From Neocallimastix lanati (nom. inval.) (taxonomy: Eukaryota > Neocallimastigomycota > Neocallimastigomycetes > Neocallimastigales > Neocallimastigaceae), in NCBI GenBank assembly GCA_016946835.1, contig JACVTC010000100.1, positions 240,001 through 302,000 on the forward strand: a stretch of DNA of 62,000 bases, written 5' to 3'. The position numbers and the translations under genes were made by a program. Every line of letters starts with the position of its first letter. Positions within the stretch are counted from its first letter, which is position 1. Of this stretch, positions 22,983-34,541 are shown piece after piece. The notes below the pieces were generated by a model. It saw only the letters and a program-made list of their open reading frames with translations, made no database searches and was not told where the DNA came from.

Positions 22983-25225
22983 TTAATTAGCTTTAACACC
23001 CCAAATAGTATCATTGTTATCCCCTACAGCAGTGAAAGCAACAAGAGTACCTGTTTTACCTTCATCTTGTTGCTTGAGGAAGACACCTTTGTAAGTAACA
23101 TTATTAATTTTGATTGTCATAAAGTTGGTATTAGCTGTGTATTCCCAAGAACCAGTGAATTTACCGGTTACAGATAAATTACTTTCTAATTGAACAGTGT
23201 AGTTATTAGAAATATCACCATTAACCTTTGAATGGTAATGGAATACAATTTTGTAGGAGCCAGCCATATCACCCATACTGTATCCAGTTGGAGAAATGGT
23301 TTCACCAGAGTAGGCATAAGGAGCAGCACATAACCATCCATCTTGATTTAAGAACATTTGGTGAACACGAGGTTCATGATATTCAGCACCATCATTGAAA
23401 CGAGTATGATAGACAAGGTAAACCTTATTATCATTATCAAGAAGAGCTGAATTATGACCTGGAGCCATGTAAGCCTTAGAAAGACCAGGTAAATTATAAT
23501 TACCCATTACTTTAACACCATAATCTGCATTATTACCTCCCATGAATTCTCTACCTCTGGCATCAACATATGGACCATCTGGATTCTTTGAACGGAACAT
23601 TCGAATTTGGTAACCACCATTAGAAGTAAGACCACCATAAGAAACGAATAAATAATAATAACCGGTACCACTATGAGGTAAAATGTAAGGACCTTCAATA
23701 GATTGATGATTACCACCAGCTAATTTTTTACCAAAATATTTATCAGTATTATTACCATTATTGATATTGTGTTTTGGAAGACCAGTAGCTTCATCTAATT
23801 CTAAAATATAAATACCACCAGACCAAGAACCATAAACCATCCAAAGTCTTCCATTGAAATCATAGAATACAGAAGGATCGATAGCATTTGGATAAACGTG
23901 GAAGTTATAAGAATTATTTGGGTAGTAACGATTACCATCTGTACCACCAGTGATAGTTTTCAAATTAGTTTGACCAACAGTGTTACCAACGAAACCAGAG
24001 TATAAGAAAGTACCTTGGTATGTATATGGACCTTCAATATTATCAGCAGTAGCATAACAAAGATTAGATTTAATGAATGTAGAAGTAGTACAGAAATATT
24101 GAACCCATTTCTTCATTTTTGGATTATACATGACATCTGGAGCCCATACAGAATAACCACCTTCTTCATTTTTACCGACGTAAGAGAATGGAGCATAATT
24201 TGATTTTGAGAAAAGATTACTAAACATTCTATTATTTTCATTGACGCCAGTGTATAACTTTGTCCAAGTTCTTAAGTCAGTGGAAAAAGCGGTATCCATA
24301 TGAGAACCGAAAATATAATATTTATTACCATTTTTAACGATGGATGGATCATGAACAGAAACTCCTGCAGAATAATTGGAAGTTTTAAGAGTAAGAGCTG
24401 GTGATGGAGCTGAATTAGCAGCATTTGCGCCATTTTTAACTTGAGCATTATTAACTGGGACACTATTTTCCTGGGCATTATTAACTGGTGCACTATTTGC
24501 TGGGGCATTATTAACTGGGGCATTATTAAATACTGGGGCATTGTTAAATACTGGTACATTATTAAAAACTGGTGCTGCATTAGCTGTTGCTGCATTATTA
24601 TTAGATGGAACGGATGGGGTTGAAGATTGAACACATTGAGAATACCATTGATTCATATTTTTACATTCATATCCGTCCACACAACATTTACTTCCTGAAA
24701 AATTAGCACTATATTTGTTATATTTTATTTTATTAATAATAATATATTATTTCGTGGTTTTATTATTATATTTTTATTTTGTTATAGATTCATTTGATGT
24801 TTTATTAATTATAAATTATATTTAATTTATATATATAAATTTCATTTAATTATTTTTTTTTTAAAAAAAAATGAAATTTATTATTATATATATTATATTA
24901 TCATATTATTCCATTATTTTAATATATAATTATGATTTAAATTTTCAATAAAAGATTTATTAATAAAAAATAACATTTAAATTTTTATATATATAATAAT
25001 TTTAACATTGATTTTTGATATATATATTTAAAATAAATAATATATTTATGTTAATATTAATTATTTTATTAAATAAAATTTATATTTATTTATTTATTTT
25101 ATTTTTTTTTTTTTAAAAAAAAAAAAGAAAAATATTTACCCTCCACATTGAGCGTATGGACCTGCACAAGCAGCAGAGGCAAGTTTAATAGTACTTAATA
25201 TACCAATAATAGTATTTAATCTCAT
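22983..25225 (-). CDS. Secreted CBM1-linker-GH43 arabinanase-like enzyme (two exons)
   Basis: Proposed structure on the minus strand: exon 1 25225-25140, intron 25139-24709 (GTAAAT..AATATAG), exon 2 24708-22983; 603 residues. Exon 1 encodes a signal peptide (MRLNTIIGILSTIKLASA) and the start of a family 1 cellulose-binding module. Splicing completes it as CAGPYAQCGG / ANFSGSKCCVDGYECKN / MNQWYSQC, matching the CBM1 pattern of cysteines and planar aromatics (Y24, W50, Y51). An Asn/Ala/Pro/Val linker with PVNNA/PVFNNA repeats follows (about 57-135). The GH43 five-bladed propeller has the expected acidic residues: base D149 (VHDPS), D306 (NAIDPSVF) and acid E367 (SIEGPY), plus H447 of the PGHNS motif typical of arabinanases. 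A C-terminal beta-rich domain (from about 510) ends with TIWGVKAN. Likely endo-1,5-alpha-L-arabinanase; exact specificity is inferred. It differs from the nearby tandem GH43 genes in having the CBM1, the linker and the intron. Confidence 0.9.
24709..25139 (-). other. Intron splitting the CBM1 module
   Basis: The 431-bp AT-rich intron interrupts the CBM1 right after its QCGG motif (phase 2). The join GGA GG|T GCT AAT restores the CBM1 consensus exactly, which is strong internal support for the splice sites. Confidence 0.88.
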
Positions 25226-28200
25226 TTTTAAAAGATTTATATTTTAAATAAATATATATAAAGTAATTTATTTACAATTAAAAATTATACTAAAGTTTTA
25301 CTTTATTATAATGTTAAATTTTATTTATAATAATAAAAATATAAGAAATATATATAATTAATTTAAAAATTAAAATATAATATTTATATTTATCTAAATT
25401 TCAATTTTTAAAAATATAGAAAAGAAAAATAAAAAGAAAAGAAATTTTGATCAATATATATATAAAAACAAATATAAAATTATAATATATTATTTTAATT
25501 ATATGAAATTAAGTATATATGTATATATCAATAAAAATATATAGATATAAAAATAGTATATTAAAAAAAAAAATTAAAAAAAAATATATATATATAATTT
25601 AAGTATTTAATATAATATTAAATTAATAAAATATAAAAATATATATTAAAAAAAAAAAAAAAATACTATCAAAAATAATATAATTTAAAAAAAAATATAA
25701 AAATACATATTAAAAAAAAAATATTAATATAATTTAAAAAAAAAATTAAATTTATGATAAATATTATAAAAAAATTATTTATTTATATTATAATTTAATT
25801 TATTTCTTTATATTATTAAAATTAACATCAAATTTTCATAAGTGATTTCTATATTAAATTAACTTTTCATTTGTATTTGAGTATTTGATTTTTATATTCA
25901 ATTAACTTTTTATTTTAATTTGATTTCTATATTTAAAAAAAAAAAATTTATAACTATTTCTCTTCTATTTAATTTTAATTTTACTTAATGTTAAATTAAA
26001 TTTAATAATTTCTGATTTATTTTAATTTATATCATTTAATTTTAATATATAATAAAATTTAAATTTTTTTTTTATAAAATTTTTTATGTTACATTGCGGT
26101 AAAAATTTTTTTTTTAGACAAATAAACAATAAATATACTAGATACTAGTTATAATTATACTTTACACAAAACAAAAAAGTAATGATTTTTTATGTATTCA
26201 TTTAAAATAAAAATTAAAATTATAAAAATATGAAAATTTTTGTTTACCGTTAAATAGAATGGCTCATGGTCAATTTTATATATAAAACGTATTTTTTAAA
26301 TTTCTTTATCCAAACAGTATATAAATAAATAAGTATTAGTAAAATAAATAAATATTAATAAATATAAATAAATAAACAATTGAAATAAATAATTAAATTT
26401 TTTATTTCAATTACTTATTTATTAATATTTATTAACTTCTATATTAAAACAATATTAATTAATTATTATTATTATTATTATATTCAATAAATAATTTTGT
26501 ATTTATATGTATTTATATATATTTATATATATGTTCAAGTTAATATTACAAGATAAATGAAAAAGTAACTCACATTATAGCTACTAAATATTATGAACTT
26601 AATTAAAGCTATCCCAATTTTTCCCACATTTAATCCTTTTTTGTTTTATAGTAAATTTATCATCATTATTATATATAAATTAGAATACTTTACAATTTTA
26701 ATTATTAATTCTCTTTTTTTATTTTTATAAAATATATTAATTATAATATTATTGAGGTTCAAAATTATGACTTATTATTGTGTGTTATTGTGTTGATTTT
26801 ATTTTTTAAAAAATTTTAAATTATTTTTAAATATTTCAAATTAAAATTTTAATAGATTTACTTTCATAGATATAATTATATATAGCAATATTTAAAAAAG
26901 TTATTTGTAAAAAAATTCTAAAATAAAATTAAAATATTATTTTTTAATATTTATGAAAATAATTATTATGGAATTTTTATCAAAAGAAATAAAATGAAAT
27001 AAAATAATTTAAATTTGAATAATATCTTTATTTATAAAATAAACTTTTTTACATGTAATGGTATTTCTTTATTTTTATAAAAATCATAAGAAAATATAAC
27101 AACCAAAACCATTATAAAATATATATACATAATAGTTTTTAATCTATTTAAGGATTGTAGAAAAAAAATTTTTTTTTTAAAGTTAATGAGATTTGCTTAA
27201 ATATTTATAATTAAATACTTATATATATAAATAGTTCTTTTCATATATATATAAAAGTTTCTATAAAACATAAATAGGAATAATGTTATATTTTTTTTTT
27301 TAAAAAAAAAATAGTATTAATATGAATAATTATATTATTATAGGGACTAATTATGTTTTTTCATCATTAAAATATACATATCTTTATTTATCTTTATTTT
27401 TTTATTTTTTTATTTTTTATTTATTTTTTTATTTTTTTTTTATTTAATTTTTATTTTAGTTATTATTAATATTCATTTATCATTATTATTATTATTTATT
27501 ATTGTTTTGTATTAATATTATTATTATATATATTTATTATTATTGATTATTGATTATTAATAGCCATTTATTGTTTAATATTATTACTATTATTTATTAT
27601 TATCATTTATTTATTTATTATTATTTAATATTTTTTAATATTACCATTATTTATATTATTTATTATTATTATTATTAAATATTATTTAATCTTACCTTTA
27701 TTTATTTATTATTATTATTCATTAATTATTAATTATGATATTATTTGATTTAAAAATTTTAATTAATCTGATACTTTTTAATAATAAATAAATACAATAA
27801 TAATAATAATAATAATTATTTTATAATTAATATATATATATATTCCCTTTTTTTTTAAACTATAAAACAAAAAAAAATGTTGATTGTGGTAATCAAAATT
27901 ATTATATAATAAATTATATGGAATATAGTTTTAATATTAATAGAACAATATGTAATATTGATTTTTACTTTATTCGGAAAAATGTACAAAATGTACTCCA
28001 TTCATTTATAATTATTATAATATATAAAATTTTAAATTTTTAAGAAAAAAATTTCATATAATAATCCATGAATCAAAAAAATTTAATTAAATAATATTCT
28101 ATTTATGAAAAATTAAAGAGTTAATTTCATTTATGAATAATAATATTTTTTTTATTTTTTATTTATTTATTCTTTTTTTTTATTTTTAAAAGTTTAATAT

Positions 28201-28303
28201 ATTATTTATATTATTTATATTATTTATATTTTTTATATTAAATTCATACCAACTTTGAAAATTTACAACTTTATTTACTATGAAATAAATAAATAAATAT
28301 AAA

Positions 28304-28342
<39 letters not shown>

Positions 28343-28690
28343 AATACTTTAAAATTTTAATTAAATAAAATAAAAAATGAAAGTCATTGAAACAAAATTA
28401 AAATGATATAAAATAAAATCTTAATAATTATTTTTAAAACAACAATATAAACCGTATATTTTATATATATATATATTTTTATATAAATTCAAAATGTTCA
28501 CCGTTTTATTTTTTTTTTTTTTTCATTTGAAAATAATTTTATTATATATTTAATAATAAATAATTTGTAAAATATATAAATATAAATTATAGATATTAAA
28601 TATAAATATTAAATTATTTTAAAAAAAATTTATATATATAATCTGTAAATTATATAAATATATATTATAGATATTTAATATAAATACTTA
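25226..28690. other. AT-rich region between divergent GH43 genes
   Basis: The divergent CBM1-GH43 and GH43 genes share this 3.5-kb spacer. It includes the 5' part of tandem unit 1 from about 27952. A slightly less AT-biased patch lies near 26085-26320 (contains GTTTACCGTTAAATAGAATG), but no gene can be supported. No other feature was recognised. Confidence 0.55.
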
Positions 28691-28808
28691 TATATAAAGT
28701 GTACATATATTTTATATATTTTTAAAACTTTACACAATATTATTATATTTTTAAAATTATTTTAAATAAAGATAAAAAAATATATTCACTTTTAATTAAA
28801 AAAGAAAA
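28691..28808 (+). promoter_or_regulatory. Conserved core promoter / 5' UTR of GH43 copy 1
   Basis: TATATAAAGTGTACATATA begins 118 bp before the start codon. It is followed by a block (AAACTTTACACAATATTATT) that is conserved up to the ATG in all three tandem copies, even though DNA further upstream of copy 1 has diverged. A TATA-box role is inferred from position and conservation. Confidence 0.55.
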
Positions 28809-30275
28809 ATGAAGATCTTTAATATTGTCGGTGTTCTCAGTGCTGTAAAACTTGTTGTCACTGCTGCTATCCTTAAAAATTCAAATTATTCTTCAGGTGT
28901 TTCAGTTCATGATCCATCCATCGTTAAAAATGGTAATAAATATTATATTTTCGGTTCTCATATGGATACTGCCTATTCCACTGATTTAAGAACTTGGAAA
29001 ACTTTGTATACCGGTGTTAACGAAAATAATAAGATGTTTAGTAATCTTTTCTCAAAATCAAATTACGCTCCATTCTCGTATGTCGGTAAGAATTCTGATG
29101 GTAGTTATTCTGTTTGGGCTCCAGATGTCATGTATAATCCAAAAATGAAGAAATGGGTTCAATATTTCTGTACCACTTCTACATTCATTAAATCTAATCT
29201 TTGTTATGCTACTGCTGATCGAATTGAAGGTCCTTATACCTATAAAGGTACTTTTTTATACTCTGGTTTCGTTTCTAATACTGTTAGTAAAACTAATTTG
29301 AAAGCTATTACTGGTGGTACAGATGGTAATCGTTACTACCCAAATAATAATTATGATTATAAAAAATTCCCAAATGCTATTGATCCTTCTGTATTCTATG
29401 ATTTCAATGGAAGACTTTGGATGGTTTATGGTTCTTGGTCTGGTGGTATTTATATTTTAGAATTAAATGAATCTACCGGTCTTCCAAAACATAATATCAA
29501 TAATGGTAATAATACTGATAAATATTTTGGTAAAAAATTAGCTGGTGGTAATCATCAATCTATTGAAGGTCCTTACATTTTACCTCATAGTGGTACCGGT
29601 TATTATTATTTATTCGTTTCTTATGGTGGTCTTACTTCTAATGGTGGTTACCAAATTCGAATGTTCCGTTCAAAGAATCCAGATGGTCCATATGTTGATG
29701 CCAGAGGTAGACAATTCATGGGAGGTAATAATGCAGATTATGGTGTTAAAGTAATGGGTAATTATAATTTACCTGGTCTTTCTAAGGCTTACATGGCTCC
29801 AGGTCATAATTCAGCAATTCGTGATAATGATAATAAGGTGTACCTTGTTTATCATACTCGTTTCAATGATGGTGCTGAATATCATGAACCTCGTGTTCAC
29901 CAAATGTTCTTAAATCAAGATGGATGGTTATGTGCTGCTCCTTATGCCTACTCTGGTGAAACTATTTCTCCAACTGGATATAATATGAATGATATGTCAG
30001 GTTCCTACAAAATTGTATTCCACTATCATACTAAGGTTAATGGTGATATCTCTAATAATTACACTATTCAATTAAATAAAAATTATTCAGTATCTGGTAA
30101 ATTCTCTGGTTTCTGGGGATACACCGCAAGAACAAACTTTATGCATATTAAAATTGGTAATGTTACTTACAAAGGCGTCTTCCTTAAACAAATGGATGAA
30201 GCTAAATCTAAAACTCTTGTTGCTTTCACCGCTATCGGTGATAATAATGATAGTATTTGGGGTGTTAAAGTTTAA
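28809..30275 (+). CDS. Secreted GH43 arabinanase-like enzyme, tandem copy 1
   Basis: A 488-residue intronless protein. Residues 1-20 (MKIFNIVGVLSAVKLVVTAA) form a signal peptide, and the GH43 propeller follows at once with no binding module. Expected catalytic residues are D35 (VHDPS), D192 (NAIDPSVF) and E253 (SIEGPY), and the arabinanase-type PGHNS motif has H333. A C-terminal beta domain of about 90 residues ends at TIWGVKV-like SIWGVKV. The catalytic part is very close to that of the CBM1-bearing enzyme at 22983-25225. The probable role is cleavage of alpha-1,5-arabinan chains outside the cell. All key residues are present, so it should be functional. The start is fixed by the signal peptide and by its conservation in the other copies. 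Confidence 0.93.
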   Translation: MKIFNIVGVLSAVKLVVTAAILKNSNYSSGVSVHDPSIVKNGNKYYIFGSHMDTAYSTDLRTWKTLYTGVNENNKMFSNLFSKSNYAPFSYVGKNSDGSYSVWAPDVMYNPKMKKWVQYFCTTSTFIKSNLCYATADRIEGPYTYKGTFLYSGFVSNTVSKTNLKAITGGTDGNRYYPNNNYDYKKFPNAIDPSVFYDFNGRLWMVYGSWSGGIYILELNESTGLPKHNINNGNNTDKYFGKKLAGGNHQSIEGPYILPHSGTGYYYLFVSYGGLTSNGGYQIRMFRSKNPDGPYVDARGRQFMGGNNADYGVKVMGNYNLPGLSKAYMAPGHNSAIRDNDNKVYLVYHTRFNDGAEYHEPRVHQMFLNQDGWLCAAPYAYSGETISPTGYNMNDMSGSYKIVFHYHTKVNGDISNNYTIQLNKNYSVSGKFSGFWGYTARTNFMHIKIGNVTYKGVFLKQMDEAKSKTLVAFTAIGDNNDSIWGVKV

Positions 30276-32956
30276 AAATAAAAATATATATATGTATAAT
30301 TTTTTTTAAAAAAAAAAACAAAAAAAAAAAAATAATAATAAATTAAAAATATCATGTACATTATAATAAAAGAATAATACTATTAATTCTTTATATTTTT
30401 TAATTTTCAATAATATATCAATTTTTAAAAAAATTGCTAATAAAAAGTAATTATATATATATAATATATAATGCTTCAAAAAATAAAAATAATAATATTT
30501 CATATAATATAAATATATATATTTTACATTCCATGTCTATATATATTAATATTTTTTTATAAAAAAAGTTTTTCTGCATTTTCATTTTCCTAATACATAT
30601 TACATATATATTTATTTTATTTATTTTTTTATTATAATTTTCTAATAATATTTGTTAATATGTATTGTAATCTACAAATTTTATAAAATTTAAAATTAAT
30701 AATAATAGTAATTAAAGTAAATAAATAAGTAAATATTATTTGTGTATTATATTATTAATTCATAATATTTTATAATTAATTTTTTTTTTTTTTTTTTTTT
30801 TTTAATTAAATTTTTTTTTATTTTTTATTTTTTATTTTTTTAATTTTTTTAAAATAAAGATGAATTCAATGATTTAACTTTTTTTTATTTTTTTATTTTT
30901 TTACGAGATATAATCTATTATGAAAAATTAAAAACAAGATTAATTTAATCATAATTTATAATTATAATTTATAATAATAATATAATTGAAACAAAATTAG
31001 TAATAATTATAATAGTAAAAGATAACATTAATAATAATAATAGTAATAATAATAAAACTTAAAATGGTAAATAATAAATAAAACAAAGTAAAATATTATT
31101 AAAATGATTAAATAATGATAATAATAATTATTTAAATAATTAAATTTATAATTATAATTATAATAGATGATAATAATGATAATTATAATAAAACTTTTAA
31201 TAGTAAATAATTGTTAAAAAAAAGTGATAAATTTTTAAATTAAAAAAAAAAATATTCATAATGAAAATTCTCATGAATATCTCTTATAATTATTGTATAT
31301 TGCCATAGTTTAAAATTTATTATATATTAATTAATTATTTTAAATAATTAATAAAAAATATTTTTAATTTTTCAACATATATATATATATATATAATGAT
31401 TAATTAAACTCTTTATTATTATTTTTTAGATTTATATTATGATTTAAAGTTTATTTATGAAAGGAAAAAAAATGTAAAATATTTTTAAAAAAAAAATCCT
31501 TTTTAAATAAAATTATATTAATAATAAATTTAACATTAGATATGAATATTAATTAAACTAAAAATTCTAAAATATAAAATGGAAAAAAAAAAAAAAAAAA
31601 AAAACTTTTTACTTATTAAAAATTAATTTTTTATATTATTTGCTTTTTATATAAGCAAAATGAGTATTTAAAAATGTTATATAAATATTTTAAATCTTCT
31701 ATATTTTTACTATTATAAAATATTTAAATAGTAATAAAAAAAAGAATTATTAAATTTTTGTTATTAATCATTATTTATTATATATGTATTATAATTTTAT
31801 TATTTTTTTATTACTTTATTGTATATTAAATAAATAAATATTTGTATGATAATATTTTTAACAGTACTTTCTAAAATAATATTAAATATTTTTTAAATAT
31901 TATAATTTTATTGTCTTATTATTACTTTATTATTGTATATATTTAATAAATAATAAATATTAGCATAATAGTAGTATTTTTTAACCATGTATTTTTTATA
32001 TATTTTTATTTTATTGTCTTATTATTACTTTATTATTATTGTATATATTTAATAAACAATAAATATTAGCACAATAGTAGTATTTTATAACTATACTTTA
32101 TAAGATAATACTAGGTATTTTTTAAATATATATAATATATTAATTTATTTAATTATATTTTTATTATATAATAGATAATTATTCAAATATTTACAAAATA
32201 AAATAAAAATATATATAAAATTAATTTATTAAAAATTAATTGTAATTATAATATCATTAATTCAATATTAAATTACTAAATTTATTAATAATATATAAAA
32301 ATAAAATTAATTATTAACTCTATATAATACTGATTTTTATTTTATTTCGGAAAAAATATATGAAATGTATTCCATTCATTTATAATTATTATAATATATA
32401 AAATTTTTAATTTTTAGGAAAAAAATATCCATGAATCAATAATTCAATTAAATATTTTTACTTCTATTTATGAAATATTAAAGAATTAATTTTATTTATA
32501 AGTAATATTTTTTTATTTTTTTATTGATTTATTTTTTTATTTTTCTATTTTATTTTTAGATTTTTATATTAAATTCATACCAAATTTGAGCATTTAAAAC
32601 TTTATTTACTATAAAAAAAATGAATAAATATTAATAATTAAATTTTTAATAAATTTTTATTAATATTTTTTAAAAAGTATTGTTTTTTTTTTTTTTTAAT
32701 TAAATAAAATAAAAATTATAAAAAATGAAACAAAAAGTCAATTGAAACAGAATTAAAATGAAATAAAATAAAATTCTAATAATTATTTGTAAAATAACAA
32801 TAAAAACTATATATATATATATATATTTTTTTTTTATATAAATTCAAAAATTTCATCATTTTATTTTTTTTCATTTAGAAATAATTTTATTATATATTTA
32901 ATTATGAACAATTTATAAAATATATATATATTATAAATATTAAATATAAATGTTTA

Positions 32957-33074
32957 TATATAAAGTGTACATATATTTTATATTTTTTTAAAACTTTACA
33001 CAATATTATTATATTTTTAAAATTATTTTAAATAAAGATAAAAATATATATTCACTTTTAATTAAAAAAGAAAA
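32957..33074 (+). promoter_or_regulatory. Conserved core promoter / 5' UTR of GH43 copy 2
   Basis: TATATAAAGTGTACATATA sits 118 bp before the ATG, the same spacing as in copy 1, followed by the same ACTTTACACAATATT block. Confidence 0.55.
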
Positions 33075-34541
33075 ATGAAGATCTTTAATATTGTCGGTGT
33101 TCTCAGTGCTGTAAAACTTGTTGTCACTGCTGCTATCCTTAAAAATTCAAATTATTCTTCGGGTGTTTCAGTTCATGATCCATCCATCGTTAAAAATGGT
33201 AATAAATATTATATTTTCGGTTCTCATATGGATACTGCCTATTCCACTGATTTAAGAACTTGGAAAACTTTGTATACCGGTGTTAACGAAAATAATAAGA
33301 TGTTTAGTAATCTTTTCTCAAAATCAAATTACGCTCCATTCTCGTATGTCGGTAAGAATTCTGATGGTAGTTATTCTGTTTGGGCTCCAGATGTCATGTA
33401 TAATCCAAAAATGAAGAAATGGGTTCAATATTTCTGTACCACTTCTACATTCATTAAATCTAATCTTTGTTATGCTACTGCTGATCGAATTGAAGGTCCT
33501 TATACATATAAAGGTACTTTTTTATACTCTGGTTTTGTTTCTAATACTGTTAGTAAAACTAATTTGAAAGCTATTACTGGTGGTACAGATAGTAATCGTT
33601 ACTATCCAAATAATAATTATGATTATAAAAAATTCCCAAATGCTATCGACCCTTCTGTATTCTATGATTTCAATGGAAGACTTTGGATGGTTTATGGTTC
33701 TTGGTCTGGTGGTATTTATATTTTAGAATTAAATGAATCTACCGGTCTTCCAAAACATAATATCAATAATGGTAATAATACTGATAAATATTTTGGTAAA
33801 AAATTAGCTGGTGGTAATCATCAATCTATTGAAGGTCCTTACATTTTACCTCATAGTGGTACCGGTTATTATTATTTATTCGTTTCTTATGGTGGTCTTA
33901 CTTCTAATGGTGGTTACCAAATTCGAATGTTCCGTTCAAAGAATCCAGATGGTCCATATGTTGATGCCAGAGGTAGACAATTCATGGGAGGTAATAATGC
34001 AGATTATGGTGTTAAAGTAATGGGTAATTATAATTTACCTGGTCTTTCTAAGGCTTACATGGCTCCAGGTCATAATTCAGCAATTCGTGATAATGATAAT
34101 AAGGTGTACCTTGTTTATCATACTCGTTTCAATGATGGTGCTGAATATCATGAACCTCGTGTTCACCAAATGTTCTTAAATCAAGATGGATGGTTATGTG
34201 CTGCTCCTTATGCCTACTCTGGTGAAACTATTTCTCCAACTGGATATAATATGAATGATATGTCAGGTTCCTACAAAATTGTATTCCACTATCATACTAA
34301 GGTTAATGGTGATATTTCTAATAATTACACTATTCAATTAAATAAAAATTATTCAGTATCTGGTAAATTCTCTGGTTTCTGGGGATACACCGCAAGAACA
34401 AACTTTATGCATATTAAAATTGGTAATGTTACTTACAAAGGCGTCTTCCTTAAACAAATGGATGAAGCTAAATCTAAAACTCTTGTTGCTTTCACCGCTA
34501 TCGGTGATAATAATGATAGTATTTGGGGTGTTAAAGTTTAA
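33075..34541 (+). CDS. Secreted GH43 arabinanase-like enzyme, tandem copy 2
   Basis: 488 residues, differing from copy 1 at only one residue that I can find (Gly to Ser in TDGNRYY/TDSNRYY); most nucleotide differences are synonymous. Signal peptide, D35, D192, E253 and H333 are all kept. The gene lies head-to-tail with copies 1 and 3 at a spacing of about 4.3 kb, so increased dosage of the same secreted activity is the simplest explanation for the duplication. Confidence 0.93.
   Translation: MKIFNIVGVLSAVKLVVTAAILKNSNYSSGVSVHDPSIVKNGNKYYIFGSHMDTAYSTDLRTWKTLYTGVNENNKMFSNLFSKSNYAPFSYVGKNSDGSYSVWAPDVMYNPKMKKWVQYFCTTSTFIKSNLCYATADRIEGPYTYKGTFLYSGFVSNTVSKTNLKAITGGTDSNRYYPNNNYDYKKFPNAIDPSVFYDFNGRLWMVYGSWSGGIYILELNESTGLPKHNINNGNNTDKYFGKKLAGGNHQSIEGPYILPHSGTGYYYLFVSYGGLTSNGGYQIRMFRSKNPDGPYVDARGRQFMGGNNADYGVKVMGNYNLPGLSKAYMAPGHNSAIRDNDNKVYLVYHTRFNDGAEYHEPRVHQMFLNQDGWLCAAPYAYSGETISPTGYNMNDMSGSYKIVFHYHTKVNGDISNNYTIQLNKNYSVSGKFSGFWGYTARTNFMHIKIGNVTYKGVFLKQMDEAKSKTLVAFTAIGDNNDSIWGVKV

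Larger units (their letters stand above)
27952..32324 (+). repeat. Tandem unit 1 of the GH43 array
   Basis: The unit is defined from the marker TAATAYTGATTTTTA, followed by the conserved block containing TATTCCATTCATTTATAATT (here with one change), up to the next copy. It contains one GH43 gene with flanks. Unit phase is arbitrary because the array is head-to-tail. Its 5' flank is clearly diverged from those of units 2 and 3, while its 3' flank is almost the same as that of unit 2. Confidence 0.85.

Noticed and set aside
24600-25225. Reading the N-terminal Cys-rich module as a fungal CBM10-type dockerin
   Set aside because: After splicing, the cysteine and aromatic spacing (YAQCGG..CC..C..NQWYSQC) fits CBM1, and no tandem dockerin repeats are present.
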